This document shows positions 29,521 through 38,489 of a stretch of DNA of 64,000 nt, one piece after another. The stretch spans positions 496,001 to 560,000 of the forward strand of contig NZ_JAJHVV010000001.1 in assembly GCF_023145695.1 (NCBI RefSeq), given 5' to 3'. The DNA comes from Vibrio amylolyticus (GTDB lineage Bacteria > Pseudomonadota > Gammaproteobacteria > Enterobacterales > Vibrionaceae). The position numbers and the translations under genes are program-made. The notes under the pieces were generated by a model. It searched no databases. It was not told the origin of the DNA and saw nothing but the letters and a program-made list of their open reading frames with translations. Positions within the stretch are counted from its first letter, which is position 1, and every line of letters starts with the position of its first letter.

Positions 29521-30975
29521 TCATTGGCTCTCGATATATCGCTTAGCACTCTCAATGGTCGATAATAACTCTATAACTAACCGTTCTAGTTTTTGATCCG
29601 TTACCTTGATTTCATTTTTTAAATCTTCTTCAATTGACATTGAGATATCTTTTAAAGGCGCGGCGCCTAAGTTTGCCGATACACCTTTCAAACTATGGAC
29701 CTTTCTCATCGCGTGCTCAATATCAGACTCAAGTAGCTCAGGTAACATCTTGGCATCATTCTCATGGTCTTCAATAAACACCCCTAGCAACATAAGTACA
29801 GACTCTTTATCTCCATTTAAGGTATTAAGCATGTAATCAATGGAGACTTCCGACGAAGCCACAACGTCTACGTTTTGATTGTTAAGCTTCTCGAGCTCAT
29901 ACGGCTCTACTTCGGGTATATCCATCGTTCTGGCTTCGGATGCTGGTAAGGAGGACGAGGATGCAGCGGTTGGCGAGGCCGTTTGTTTATCTACAGACCT
30001 TTTACTAACGGACTCCTTGCTCACTGACTCTTCATTGACTATTGGCGCATTGGGGGTCTTCACCTTATTTAGTTGGCTTGGGTTTGTTACAAGCTCACTT
30101 TCAACCTGTACACGTACCTGCCCGCTAACTGGTGAATCTGTCGCTAATCTTGGCTCCTCATAAAACGTCTCACTCACCTCTACACTCTCTTTCTTGATGG
30201 TAATAAGCGACAAGAAGAACAGAGCTATGGCGCTAACAAAGATTGCGATGAAAAAATAGTATCTCTCCAATTCGTTAAATTGCATTTTTAGTTGGAGCTG
30301 AAGAATATTGACTGGATGGTTCACTAACCTTTCGACTAAGTAACTCCCCTTAGCGTAACTGCCTAAAACAGAAGAAGTTTGAGCCAACGCTTTCTGAAGC
30401 TTTTCGCCATCCAAGGAATCCATAGTTTGAGAGTGAGCAAATATAGAATCCAGTGAACGATAAATTTCAGGGCTAGCCGACGAGCTACTAAACATCGCCT
30501 CAAAAACACGGCTACTCAACTGGTAGTAAAGATCCTGAATTTCTGGTCGCTGACTATAACTCTCCCTCGTGCTCTTCAGCTGATCAACTAATGCCATGAG
30601 TTCTACCTCTGTACCGTTAAACTGTTTTACTAATTCAATAAAACGATCTGTCGTAAAGAGCAGGTGTTCGATATCAGGTTGGAAAAACCCTTGTTGGTAA
30701 TTCGTTTCTAGTTGGATTCTCAATGAATAGACCAATTGAATTTTAAGTGCAATATCCTCGGCATGGGCAATACGATATTGAGTATCAAAATACAGGGCGC
30801 TTCTGAGTTCTTCTAGGCCATTACCTAGTTCATCAACACTGGTCAGGTTCTGTAAATTAGATCGAGCGAACATCGTAATGACAAGAATCACCGCAAGCCA
30901 AAGACCAACAATGATGGATATCTGCTTACGCTTATTCTTCATTGAACGTAGAGTTTTCATCGATTCCTTCGACAT
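29521..30975 (-). CDS. membrane-anchored orphan HPt phosphotransfer protein with periplasmic sensor region
   Basis: A 484-residue signalling protein without a kinase domain. A membrane helix (residues 19-36), a helical periplasmic region (37-238), a second membrane helix (239-260), a Ser/Thr/Val-rich cytoplasmic linker (261-370) and a C-terminal HPt domain (385-484) are visible. The phospho-accepting histidine is His427 in HSLKGVSANLG. It probably takes or returns phosphate to a receiver elsewhere while sensing something outside the inner membrane. A start at 30960 has a better ribosome site (AAGGA) than the ATG at 30975. The downstream lipoprotein gene is a likely partner. Hybrid kinases such as TorS share this layout but carry catalytic domains that are absent here. 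Confidence 0.8.
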   Translation of the reverse strand: MSKESMKTLRSMKNKRKQISIIVGLWLAVILVITMFARSNLQNLTSVDELGNGLEELRSALYFDTQYRIAHAEDIALKIQLVYSLRIQLETNYQQGFFQPDIEHLLFTTDRFIELVKQFNGTEVELMALVDQLKSTRESYSQRPEIQDLYYQLSSRVFEAMFSSSSASPEIYRSLDSIFAHSQTMDSLDGEKLQKALAQTSSVLGSYAKGSYLVERLVNHPVNILQLQLKMQFNELERYYFFIAIFVSAIALFFLSLITIKKESVEVSETFYEEPRLATDSPVSGQVRVQVESELVTNPSQLNKVKTPNAPIVNEESVSKESVSKRSVDKQTASPTAASSSSLPASEARTMDIPEVEPYELEKLNNQNVDVVASSEVSIDYMLNTLNGDKESVLMLLGVFIEDHENDAKMLPELLESDIEHAMRKVHSLKGVSANLGAAPLKDISMSIEEDLKNEIKVTDQKLERLVIELLSTIESAKRYIESQ

Positions 30976-31044
30976 AGAGATAGCCTATTATTTTTCAAAC
31001 TAGAAAAGACACTTATATAGATTATGACACCTTAGTGAATAAAT

Positions 31045-31071
31045 AAAAAAAGAGAGAGCAAAAGCTCTCCC
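31045..31071 (-). terminator. terminator after yejK
   Basis: On the minus strand GAGAGCTTTTGCTCTC followed by TCTTTTTTT, six bases beyond the yejK stop. Confidence 0.8.
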
Positions 31072-31077
31072 TCATCA

Positions 31078-32076
31078 CTAATTTCGTGTCAATTGGTCAC
31101 GCAAGTTAGGCGGCGTGCCTTTTATTGTTAATGTGTCCGTTTCTGGATCGTAGAAGATACGTTCTCCCAGTAACAAGCTATCGAAACTCACATTTAAACC
31201 ACCACCCGCACCAACATACTTCGTCAGTTTTCTCATTGTGCTACGGTCTGCGGGAAAGCTCTCTTCGAGTTCATAGCCTTGTTCTTTGGTATAATCTAAG
31301 AAGCTAGTCCCCTCTTGGCTTTGTGGAAGCTCACCTGATAACTCTCGAACTTGTACTTCCTCGCCAGATTTAATGGTCTCATTACAATAATCGTATACTT
31401 GCTTCTTATAATTCGTCGCCTCTTCCTTCTCTAATTTAGAGTCACTACAGAAGTCTTGTACTGCTTGCATTAATACTTGATTTTGCTGCTTCGTGTCTAA
31501 GCCAACTTCCGCTTGTAGGAAGTCGAGGAAAAAATCTGCCACTTTACGGCCAACTCTACCCTTAATGTAAGACAGGTAACGGTTTGATTCTTTATCTGTT
31601 TCATAACTAGAAAGATCAATGCGAGCGACGATATCCATTTTGTTAATATCTAAATAATCCGTCGCGCTAATTTCTAGCCCTTCAGTCACTTTAAGGCTTT
31701 GAATTGATGGGAGTAAGGCAACAAAAAGATAATCTGTTGCTAGTGACTGATATTCAGCAATAACCAAGATACCTTCATCAGCAAATGGGTACTTACTCAA
31801 CTCTGATTTCAGTCTATTTGCACTAAGTTGTGAGAAATCATAAAAATTCTTCTCACCTTGGCGAAGTTCTTGCAACCACATTTGAAATTCGCTGTCTGAC
31901 TTAAAAGAACCAAAGCCTTTACCTGCTTTAGCATTAAAAACACGATGTAGTTCAGCAACAAGGTGCTCTGTTGAGCCATCGTTTTCTAGAGAGTGGGAAC
32001 GAAAATTAACAATCAGTTCATCCTGATCGTTTTTCGAAATTTGATGTAAAATGACGTTGGAAAGTTGAAGGCTCAT
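31078..32076 (-). CDS. yejK: nucleoid-associated protein YejK
   Basis: A NdpA/YejK family protein found on the nucleoid in E. coli; its molecular role is unclear. The N-terminal block LSNVILHQISKNDQDELIV, the LAVE-type LVAELHRVFNAKAGKGFG segment and the DYLDINKMDIVARIDLSSYE block are typical of the family. Length 332 matches. It is divergent from yejL-yejM across an 85-base gap, the arrangement known from enterics. Confidence 0.93.
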   Translation of the reverse strand: MSLQLSNVILHQISKNDQDELIVNFRSHSLENDGSTEHLVAELHRVFNAKAGKGFGSFKSDSEFQMWLQELRQGEKNFYDFSQLSANRLKSELSKYPFADEGILVIAEYQSLATDYLFVALLPSIQSLKVTEGLEISATDYLDINKMDIVARIDLSSYETDKESNRYLSYIKGRVGRKVADFFLDFLQAEVGLDTKQQNQVLMQAVQDFCSDSKLEKEEATNYKKQVYDYCNETIKSGEEVQVRELSGELPQSQEGTSFLDYTKEQGYELEESFPADRSTMRKLTKYVGAGGGLNVSFDSLLLGERIFYDPETDTLTIKGTPPNLRDQLTRN

Positions 32077-32161
32077 AATGAAAATATCGTCGTTCTAGGT
32101 TTCAGTTGTTAGGCATTGTAGGTTATCATAAGCCGCTTTTACTATCATTTATAGAGTCTTT

Positions 32162-32386
32162 ATGCCTATTACATCGAAATACAGTGACGACCAAGTTGAA
32201 ATCATCCTTGCTGAGGTGGCTGCGATCTTGGAAAAACATGGTGCAACCCCTGAGCTTTCTTTAATGATCGCAGGTAATATCGCAACCAATGTCTTAAATC
32301 AAAACGTTGCTGCTTCACAACGCAAAGCAATTGCTGAAAAATTTGCACAAGCGTTGATCTCTTCATTAGAAGAACAAACACATTAA
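32162..32386 (+). CDS. yejL: YejL family protein (DUF1414)
   Basis: A 74-residue soluble helical protein of the YejL family, function unknown. It starts [19 protein letters not shown] and carries the conserved [13 protein letters not shown] segment. It lies 24 bases before yejM in the same orientation, as in E. coli. Confidence 0.92.
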   Translation: MPITSKYSDDQVEIILAEVAAILEKHGATPELSLMIAGNIATNVLNQNVAASQRKAIAEKFAQALISSLEEQTH

Positions 32387-32410
32387 TCTTGACGGGCTGC
32401 AAAACAACGA

Positions 32411-34204
32411 ATGGTAGATAGCGGAAATACATATAGTGAACGAGTTTCTCGTTTAGTGGGTTGGGGGCACTGGTTTGCCTTCTTTAATATCATCGCAGCA
32501 ATGCTGATTGGTACTCGCTATATTACACAGTCACCTTGGCCAGAAACGCTACTTGGGCAATTTTACCTAGCGGTTTCATGGGTAGGTCACTTTGGCTTCT
32601 TAGTGTTTGCACTTTATCTGCTGGTTTTGTTCCCGTTAACATTTGTGATCCCGTCACGTAAGCTATTTCGCTTACTTTCGGTCTGTTTTGGTACCGCAGG
32701 ATTAACGATTCTCCTTATCGATACTCAAGCTTATCAGACCATCAATTTACACCTTACGCCTGTCGTTTGGGAGCTGCTATTTAGTGATGGCAACCGAGAA
32801 GCGGGCGCGGGACTGCAACAACTGTTTATTGTATTACCGCTGATCTTTTTACTTCAGTTGGGCCTTTCTGAATGGGTATGGCGCAAGCAGCGTAAGCTCT
32901 CTCATAAGCATGTTGGTCGCCCAATTACCGCTATTTTCTTTGTCAGCTTTATTGCTAGTCACTTAATCTACGTTTGGTCAGATGCTTTCTTTTATAATCC
33001 AGTAACCTCTCAAAAAGCGAACTTCCCACTCTCGTACCCAATGACCGCTAAGTCTTTCATGGAAAAACATGGGTTGCTTGATAAAGATGATTACTTAAAG
33101 CGCCTTGCTGAAAGTGAAGACAGCAGCGATTTGGTTCGCTACCCATATGAAGATCTTCGCTTTGACCGCAGAGCAAACAATCTAAATATTCTAATGGTTA
33201 GTGTGAATAGCTTAAGAAGTGATGCATTAAACTCTGGATCTATGCCAATCACGACAGAATATGCAGCCAATGCTTTGAGCTTCACCAACCACTACAGCTC
33301 TAGCAATAATATGCATGGTATTTTTGGCTTGCTTTATGGGTTGCCAAGTAGCTACGCGGCTAGTATTAAAGCTCAAGCAAGCTTACCTGTTCTAATGAGT
33401 ACCCTAGAGGACAAAAAGTACAACTTTGGTTTATTCAGCGGTGATAATTTTGATGACGACCTTTACGCAGAAACCGTATTTAGAGGTATGGAATTTACCG
33501 GAATCGCATTCGACAAGACAAAGTCTGCCGACAGCCAGGCAATTGAAGCTTGGAGTAGCTGGGTAGAAAATACCAATAGCCCATGGTTTAGCTTTATCGA
33601 ATTAACGACGGTAGATAACTTCACTTTTGCTTCTGCTAAAGGCACTGCGAAAGAGGTGTTTAAGAAAAACTACCAGGCGTCAGTTCAGCAAGTGGATCAA
33701 GAGTTAGGTAACTTATTTGCACAACTCGAAGAACAAAACCTCGTTGATAAAACGATTGTTATTGTTACCTCAAACCATGGTACCGAATTTAACGAAACGA
33801 ATAGCAACACTTGGGGGGCAAGCACAAATTATAGCCGCTACCAACTTCAAGTTCCTATGATAATACATTGGCCAGGTAAACTGCCTACAACCTATTCACA
33901 TCGTTCTAGCCACCTTGATGTGTCTGTTACCTTATTGCAAGATTTGTTGGGGGTTTCGTCTAACCCTACAGACTATAGTAGTGGCCGTAACATCTTTGAT
34001 GAACGAAAGCGAAAATGGATATTGGCCGGTGACTCGAGAGAACTTGCGCTGATTACCACTAATCAAACGACTGTGATTGACAAGTTTGGTAACTTCAAGT
34101 TATACGACAACATGTATCAGAGAGTGCAAGACCAAAGCCCAACCTTACCTATATTGATGCAAGGGTTAACCGAGCTACAACGCTTCTATATTCGTAATGA
34201 TTAG
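32411..34204 (+). CDS. yejM: YejM/LapC/PbgA-type inner-membrane sulfatase-like protein
   Basis: Inner-membrane protein that in E. coli senses periplasmic LPS and restrains LpxC degradation through LapB, so matching LPS to phospholipid supply. Five membrane helices fill residues 15-190, followed by a basic linker (RRANNL region) and a periplasmic domain of the sulfatase/alkaline phosphatase fold from about residue 250 (NILMVSVNSLRSDAL, VIVTSNHGTEFNE). The serine in SVNSLRSD takes the place of the usual nucleophile. Length 597 agrees with E. coli (586). The start is a good ATG overlapping no other gene. Confidence 0.92.
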   Translation: MVDSGNTYSERVSRLVGWGHWFAFFNIIAAMLIGTRYITQSPWPETLLGQFYLAVSWVGHFGFLVFALYLLVLFPLTFVIPSRKLFRLLSVCFGTAGLTILLIDTQAYQTINLHLTPVVWELLFSDGNREAGAGLQQLFIVLPLIFLLQLGLSEWVWRKQRKLSHKHVGRPITAIFFVSFIASHLIYVWSDAFFYNPVTSQKANFPLSYPMTAKSFMEKHGLLDKDDYLKRLAESEDSSDLVRYPYEDLRFDRRANNLNILMVSVNSLRSDALNSGSMPITTEYAANALSFTNHYSSSNNMHGIFGLLYGLPSSYAASIKAQASLPVLMSTLEDKKYNFGLFSGDNFDDDLYAETVFRGMEFTGIAFDKTKSADSQAIEAWSSWVENTNSPWFSFIELTTVDNFTFASAKGTAKEVFKKNYQASVQQVDQELGNLFAQLEEQNLVDKTIVIVTSNHGTEFNETNSNTWGASTNYSRYQLQVPMIIHWPGKLPTTYSHRSSHLDVSVTLLQDLLGVSSNPTDYSSGRNIFDERKRKWILAGDSRELALITTNQTTVIDKFGNFKLYDNMYQRVQDQSPTLPILMQGLTELQRFYIRND

Positions 34205-34278
34205 TCTATTTGTAACGATAGGCTGATTCAGCGTCATTTAGGCTAAGACCGCGCCTCTCACAACGTGAACCTAAAAAT

Positions 34279-34309
34279 AAACAAAAGGAGCTAATGCTCC
34301 TTTTGTTTA
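34279..34309. terminator. bidirectional terminator between yejM and the ParA-like gene
   Basis: AAACAAAAGGAGC / GCTCCTTTTGTTT stem with a TAAT loop, between convergent genes. Confidence 0.85.
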
Positions 34310-34402
34310 AATACCAAACTGTATAAATATTGTTATTAATGACTGTACTTGTCAGCGAGAATAGTATGGCTTCTCATAACTTGATGTTCTAAACATCAAC
34401 GA

Positions 34403-35224
34403 TTAAGCCAGTGCCCACTTTTTATCTGACGACTTTTGTCTAACCTGCTCATTATCAACCATACTTGATGCCGTTAATTCCGTTTGTTTATTCCGTTCAT
34501 TCGCACCCATCCAGTTTAAAGTGCTCTGCCATAAATCAGCATCTTTGTTTGAACTCTTTATAAGCTTCTTATAATAAAACGCTTCTTGATAGTGTGCAGA
34601 TTCACTCATTATCCCTAGTGACTGAAATTGCCTAAAATTCTTCAACAGTTTTTGAACGTTGACTAAACGCTCATCACCTTGATAGACGCGATTAAGAACG
34701 AACCCAACTTTTATTTCCCTTCCTTTATAAAGGTGTTGATCAATTAAGTTATTAATCAAGGGCAACGATGAATGCAAATCAATTGGAGATGGTTGCATTG
34801 GAATAACAATATAGTCTGCGTACTTTAAATATCGAAATAGCTCACGTTCACTAAAGTTAGCCGGGGAATCAATCACGACATAATCAGAAGACGTACTCAC
34901 CTTTAGTGTTGAAGCCATCTCAGAAAAGCTCTTCAATGCGGGATTATAGGTTTGACACTCTATTTCTGGTACTGAAGATGCCCAGTTGTATGAGGACTCT
35001 TGCTGGTCAAAATCAATGAGCTCAACCTTGTGCCCTTTCTCAACCAATTGACTCAATAAACCAGCGGTAAATGTCGACTTCCCTACACCACCTTTTAGGT
35101 TCAAAGTAATAATACGTTTCGCTTTAGTATGAGCGATGCTCACTTTATCTTTATTTGTAATTGAAGATCTAAGTCGGCAACTGAATGAAGGCGCCAGCCC
35201 TCTGACTTCATTTAAACTATTCAT
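34403..35224 (-). CDS. orphan ParA/MinD-like ATPase
   Basis: A 273-residue P-loop ATPase of the ParA/MinD/Soj group. The deviant Walker A is KGGVGKSTF at residues 44-52, Walker A' lies in ELIDFDQQESS, and Walker B in YVVIDSPANFS, with PMQPSPIDL after it. About 35 residues precede the ATPase core, an extension without clear motif. No ParB, centromere-like repeats or partner gene lie next to it, so it probably positions some cargo other than a plasmid, or is left over from an island. It flanks an AT-rich gap and tRNA-Ser. A smaller frame starting later is possible, as no strong ribosome site precedes the first ATG. Confidence 0.8.
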   Translation of the reverse strand: MNSLNEVRGLAPSFSCRLRSSITNKDKVSIAHTKAKRIITLNLKGGVGKSTFTAGLLSQLVEKGHKVELIDFDQQESSYNWASSVPEIECQTYNPALKSFSEMASTLKVSTSSDYVVIDSPANFSERELFRYLKYADYIVIPMQPSPIDLHSSLPLINNLIDQHLYKGREIKVGFVLNRVYQGDERLVNVQKLLKNFRQFQSLGIMSESAHYQEAFYYKKLIKSSNKDADLWQSTLNWMGANERNKQTELTASSMVDNEQVRQKSSDKKWALA

Positions 35225-35625
35225 AGCAATTCAATTTCACCTCAATGTGTATAAATAAAGTACTGAGTTAGTACCTACTTTATTCTGCGAACAATCATCC
35301 AGTTGAATTATCAATTTAATGCTTTCAAAGCATAAACATAAGCAACCTAGCTCAACACATTAATAACCAATAATTTTACTTTCTGTATACTAGTATCGTG
35401 GCAAGATGAATCATATTTAACTCTTTAGAGAAGAAGATCTTTGTACCAAATATGTATAAAAGATTATTTTCTTTAAGCAACAATTAAAGATATTCATTTT
35501 TTGTTTTTCCAAATTGGTAATGATATTCCGGACGCTACTTTGGCACTCAAAAGCGTAATAAACGCCCCTAGACCAAAAACTTTACGTTAAGTGATTAAAT
35601 TTAGAGCGAACAGTACATTTGTCTC
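35225..35625. other. AT-rich gap before tRNA-Ser
   Basis: About 400 bases with low GC and no gene, repeat or terminator I can support. It holds the promoter of the ParA-like gene at its left end. Its composition differs from the flanking core genes, which suits an insertion boundary, but I saw no copy of the tRNA end in it. Confidence 0.4.
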
Positions 35626-35654
35626 TTTACAAGGGGATAACCACCCTATATTAT
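35626..35654 (+). promoter_or_regulatory. tRNA-Ser promoter
   Basis: TTTACA, a 17-base spacer and TATTAT, followed by GCGTCCC, the GC-rich discriminator common at stable-RNA promoters. The mature tRNA begins 14 bases further on. Confidence 0.7.
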
Positions 35655-35667
35655 GCGTCCCAACAAC

Positions 35668-35758
35668 GGAGAGATGGCTGAGTGGTCGAAAGCACCGGTC
35701 TTGAAAACCGGCAAGGGTTTGTAGCCCTTCTAGGGTTCAAATCCCTATCTCTCCGCCA
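35668..35758 (+). tRNA. tRNA-Ser (anticodon UGA)
   Basis: A class II tRNA of 88 bases plus encoded CCA. The acceptor stem pairs GGAGAGA with TCTCTCC, the anticodon loop CTTGAAA is closed by CCGGT/ACCGG giving anticodon TGA, a long variable arm (CAAGGGTTTGTAGCCCTTC region) follows, and the T arm contains GGTTCAAATCC. It reads UCA and, by wobble, other UCN codons. Confidence 0.97.
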
Positions 35759-35765
35759 CATTCAG

Positions 35766-35799
35766 AAAAAGCCCGCTAAGAAATTAGCGGGCTTTTTCG
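35766..35799 (+). terminator. terminator after tRNA-Ser
   Basis: AAAAAGCCCGCTAA / TTAGCGGGCTTTTT stem with a GAAA loop, eight bases past the CCA end. Confidence 0.9.
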
Positions 35800-36005
35800 T
35801 TTCTTGTACTTAGCCGATTTCACCTCCACCGTTCCCCACACTTCAATCGATATTTTTATCAATAATGGCTTCATTATTATTTAACACGACTATACTTCAG
35901 AGAGTCTTCAACAAAGCGACCTGTTGATAGTGAAGATCCCACAGCGATTACGCCTTAAAGATCACAAGCTCGTCTCATATTGAATCACAAGTCACCGAGA
36001 TAAAA

Positions 36006-37193
36006 ATGAAGAAGCTCCTGTTCTACTCTCATGATAGTTATGGTCTAGGTAATATTCGTAGAATGGTCGCGATTGCGAACTATTTAGTCAGTCAACATCA
36101 AGATTTGTACATTCTTCTCATAACTGGTTCACCGATGTTGCACGCTTTTCGCACCCACCCACAAATCGATTATATAAAATTACCTTGCTTACATCGTTCA
36201 CAAGCAGGGGAATATCACGCAAAGCTTAATTGTTTTTCAGTAAAGTCACTTCTTAGGTTACGAAGCCAGATGATTAAAGATGCGATCACACAGTTTTACC
36301 CCAACCTACTCTTAGTTGATAAAAAGCCAGAAGGGTTAAATGGAGAGCTCAACGAAACGCTTGAGCAAATTTGCACTCAACCTTATAGACCCGCCTTAGT
36401 CTTACTACTAAGAGATATACTCGACACCCCAGAAGAAACGCAAACGATATGGGCTAAGAATAAGTATTACCAGCGAATAGAAAGGGACTATGATGCGGTT
36501 GCCGTTGTTGGGGAGCAAACCATCTTTGACCTCCCTAAGCACTATAACTTCCCCAGTGACGTTGCGAGTAAAACGTTCTTTTGTGGCTACCTTGAAAGAA
36601 TGAAGAGTAATCGTAGCAAAAATAACATTCGTGACAAGCTACACATCCCCAGCACAAAACAAATTATTGTTGTTAGCGCTGGTGGGGGGAATGATGGTAA
36701 GAACATCATTACCGCCTACTTAGAGGGACTCAAAAAACACGCGGCGTATAGTCATTTAATCCATAGCATCATTTTTTATGGGCCAGAAATGTCCTCTAAG
36801 GACTGTGATGAATTACATGGACTCGCTCATGGCATTGAATCTTTGACATTAGCTGAATTTACCGATGACTTTATAAGCTACTTATCGACCGCCGATCTAG
36901 TCATTTCTATGGGCGGATACAACACCGTTTGCGAAATACTATCACTCAACAAGCCAGCGGTCATTATTCCTCGCGTTGAGCCTGTCAAAGAACAACTAAT
37001 ACGAGCTGAATGCTTCCATAAGCTTAATATCTTTAACTATATCCACCCTAACGACCTCTCTGCGCAGTCTCTAATTGAGTGCATATCTCACACTTTGTTT
37101 ACCGATACGCCGCTTAACTACTCAAATGAAGTCGATCTACAGGGGATGAAAAAACTCGAACAAAAGTTACTCTCTCTCATCAATAAGCACTAA
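36006..37193 (+). CDS. GT-B glycosyltransferase, COG4671/MurG-like
   Basis: First gene of a five-gene glycan cluster. The 395-residue protein has a MurG-like GT-B fold: the N-terminal LFYSHDSYGLGNIRRMVAIA resembles the predicted glycosyltransferases of COG4671, and the donor-binding half contains VVSAGGGNDG, ISMGGYNTVCEIL and ALIIPR-type VIIPRVEPVKEQ. It would transfer a sugar from a nucleotide donor; donor and acceptor are unknown. It is cytoplasmic with no membrane segment. A 200-base untranslated stretch separates it from the tRNA terminator and must hold the operon promoter, which I did not resolve. I found no ops/JUMPstart sequence there. Confidence 0.82.
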   Translation: MKKLLFYSHDSYGLGNIRRMVAIANYLVSQHQDLYILLITGSPMLHAFRTHPQIDYIKLPCLHRSQAGEYHAKLNCFSVKSLLRLRSQMIKDAITQFYPNLLLVDKKPEGLNGELNETLEQICTQPYRPALVLLLRDILDTPEETQTIWAKNKYYQRIERDYDAVAVVGEQTIFDLPKHYNFPSDVASKTFFCGYLERMKSNRSKNNIRDKLHIPSTKQIIVVSAGGGNDGKNIITAYLEGLKKHAAYSHLIHSIIFYGPEMSSKDCDELHGLAHGIESLTLAEFTDDFISYLSTADLVISMGGYNTVCEILSLNKPAVIIPRVEPVKEQLIRAECFHKLNIFNYIHPNDLSAQSLIECISHTLFTDTPLNYSNEVDLQGMKKLEQKLLSLINKH

Positions 37194-37268
37194 TATAAAT
37201 AAAACAAAAAGAACAACGTCAGTTCGGCTTTCTATCAATGCACAAGAATCTGCAAGGAGTAAAAAGCC

Positions 37269-38489
37269 ATGCGCGTCGCTTATATAGTCAAACGATATCC
37301 ACGTTACTCAGAAACCTTCATTGTGAATGAGATTCTAGCGCATGAGAGATCGGGACTTGATGTTCGAATTTACGCTCTATTACCCCCCCAAGATTCACAT
37401 TTTCAAGACATCATATCGAGAGTTAGAGCGCCTGTTACCTATCTGACGGCAAAAGCGGAGAGAGCTAGCCCATTTTGGAAGTTACAGAAGAATGTCGCGG
37501 CCAAATATCCCTCGGTTTGGTCTGCTTTAGGAATGTTTCCTGAAGCGAGCGCTCGTGAGGTTTTACAAGCACTTGAACTCGCCAGTTTCATTCATAAAAA
37601 GCGCATTACCCACTTACACGCCCACTTTGCAACCACTTCTACAACCGTAGCTCAAATTGCCTCAGCCATTACATCTGTACCTTATACTTTCACCGCTCAT
37701 GCGAAAGATATTTTCCATAATGATAACAACTTTGATGTGCTAAAAGAAAAATTTTCTCACTCAAAACTCGCCATTACCGTCAGTAATTTTAACGTTAGAT
37801 ATTTAGGGGAAGAGCTTCATATATCTCCAGAAAAAATTAAGAAAATATACAACGGTTTAAACCTAACGGATTTTCTATTTTTATCTCCCTTTCAGCGACC
37901 AATGAAAGTTTGTGCCATCGGACGGCTTGTTGAAAAAAAAGGATTCAGCGATCTGATCAGTGCTTGTCATATATTGAAAAATAAACAGATTGATTTTACG
38001 TGTGAAATTATTGGTGATGGCGAGCTTAAAAGTTCACTTGAGCAACAAATCAAAGCACTTGATTTAACCAACTACGTCGTCATGTCAGGCTCACTACCAC
38101 AAGTAGAAATCAAACAGAGGTTGCATCAATCGGCTGTATTTGCAGCCCCCTGTGTCGTCGGTGTAGATGGTAATCGAGATGGCCTTCCAACCGTACTGCT
38201 AGAATCCATGGCATTGGGCACACCTTGCGTTTCAACCAGTGTGACTGGTATTCCTGAAGTTATTACTGATAATGAAACCGGCCTTCTTGCCAAGCAAAAT
38301 GATCCAGCCTCCTTAGCTTCTGCGATAGAAACATTACTGCTGAACTCAGAGCTTCGGCTAAAGCTCGCTAATAATGCTAGACAACTGATAGAGCAAAAAT
38401 TTGATATTGATATTAACGCAGAAAAAATTCGTCAGTGCTTTGAATACCAGCCTCTAAAACCGTCCATTAGTGAGGAGTCTACCTTATGA
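37269..38489 (+). CDS. GT4-family glycosyltransferase
   Basis: Retaining GT-B glycosyltransferase of 406 residues, second gene of the cluster. The N-terminal KRYPRYSETFIVNEI motif is typical of the colanic-acid and exopolysaccharide WcaL/EpsD-like branch. The C-terminal donor site has AIGRLVEKKGFSDLI and the EX7E motif region DGLPTVLLESMALGTPCVST. An AAGGAG site precedes the ATG by about ten bases. It overlaps the next gene by four bases (ATGA), so translation is coupled. Confidence 0.88.
   Translation: MRVAYIVKRYPRYSETFIVNEILAHERSGLDVRIYALLPPQDSHFQDIISRVRAPVTYLTAKAERASPFWKLQKNVAAKYPSVWSALGMFPEASAREVLQALELASFIHKKRITHLHAHFATTSTTVAQIASAITSVPYTFTAHAKDIFHNDNNFDVLKEKFSHSKLAITVSNFNVRYLGEELHISPEKIKKIYNGLNLTDFLFLSPFQRPMKVCAIGRLVEKKGFSDLISACHILKNKQIDFTCEIIGDGELKSSLEQQIKALDLTNYVVMSGSLPQVEIKQRLHQSAVFAAPCVVGVDGNRDGLPTVLLESMALGTPCVSTSVTGIPEVITDNETGLLAKQNDPASLASAIETLLLNSELRLKLANNARQLIEQKFDIDINAEKIRQCFEYQPLKPSISEESTL

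Noticed and set aside
34403..35224. ParA as part of a plasmid or phage partition system
   Set aside because: No ParB, no parS-like repeats, no replication or phage genes nearby.
35668..35758. tRNA-Ser as proven attachment site of an integrated island
   Set aside because: I did not spot a second copy of the tRNA 3' end or an integrase, so integration stays a guess.
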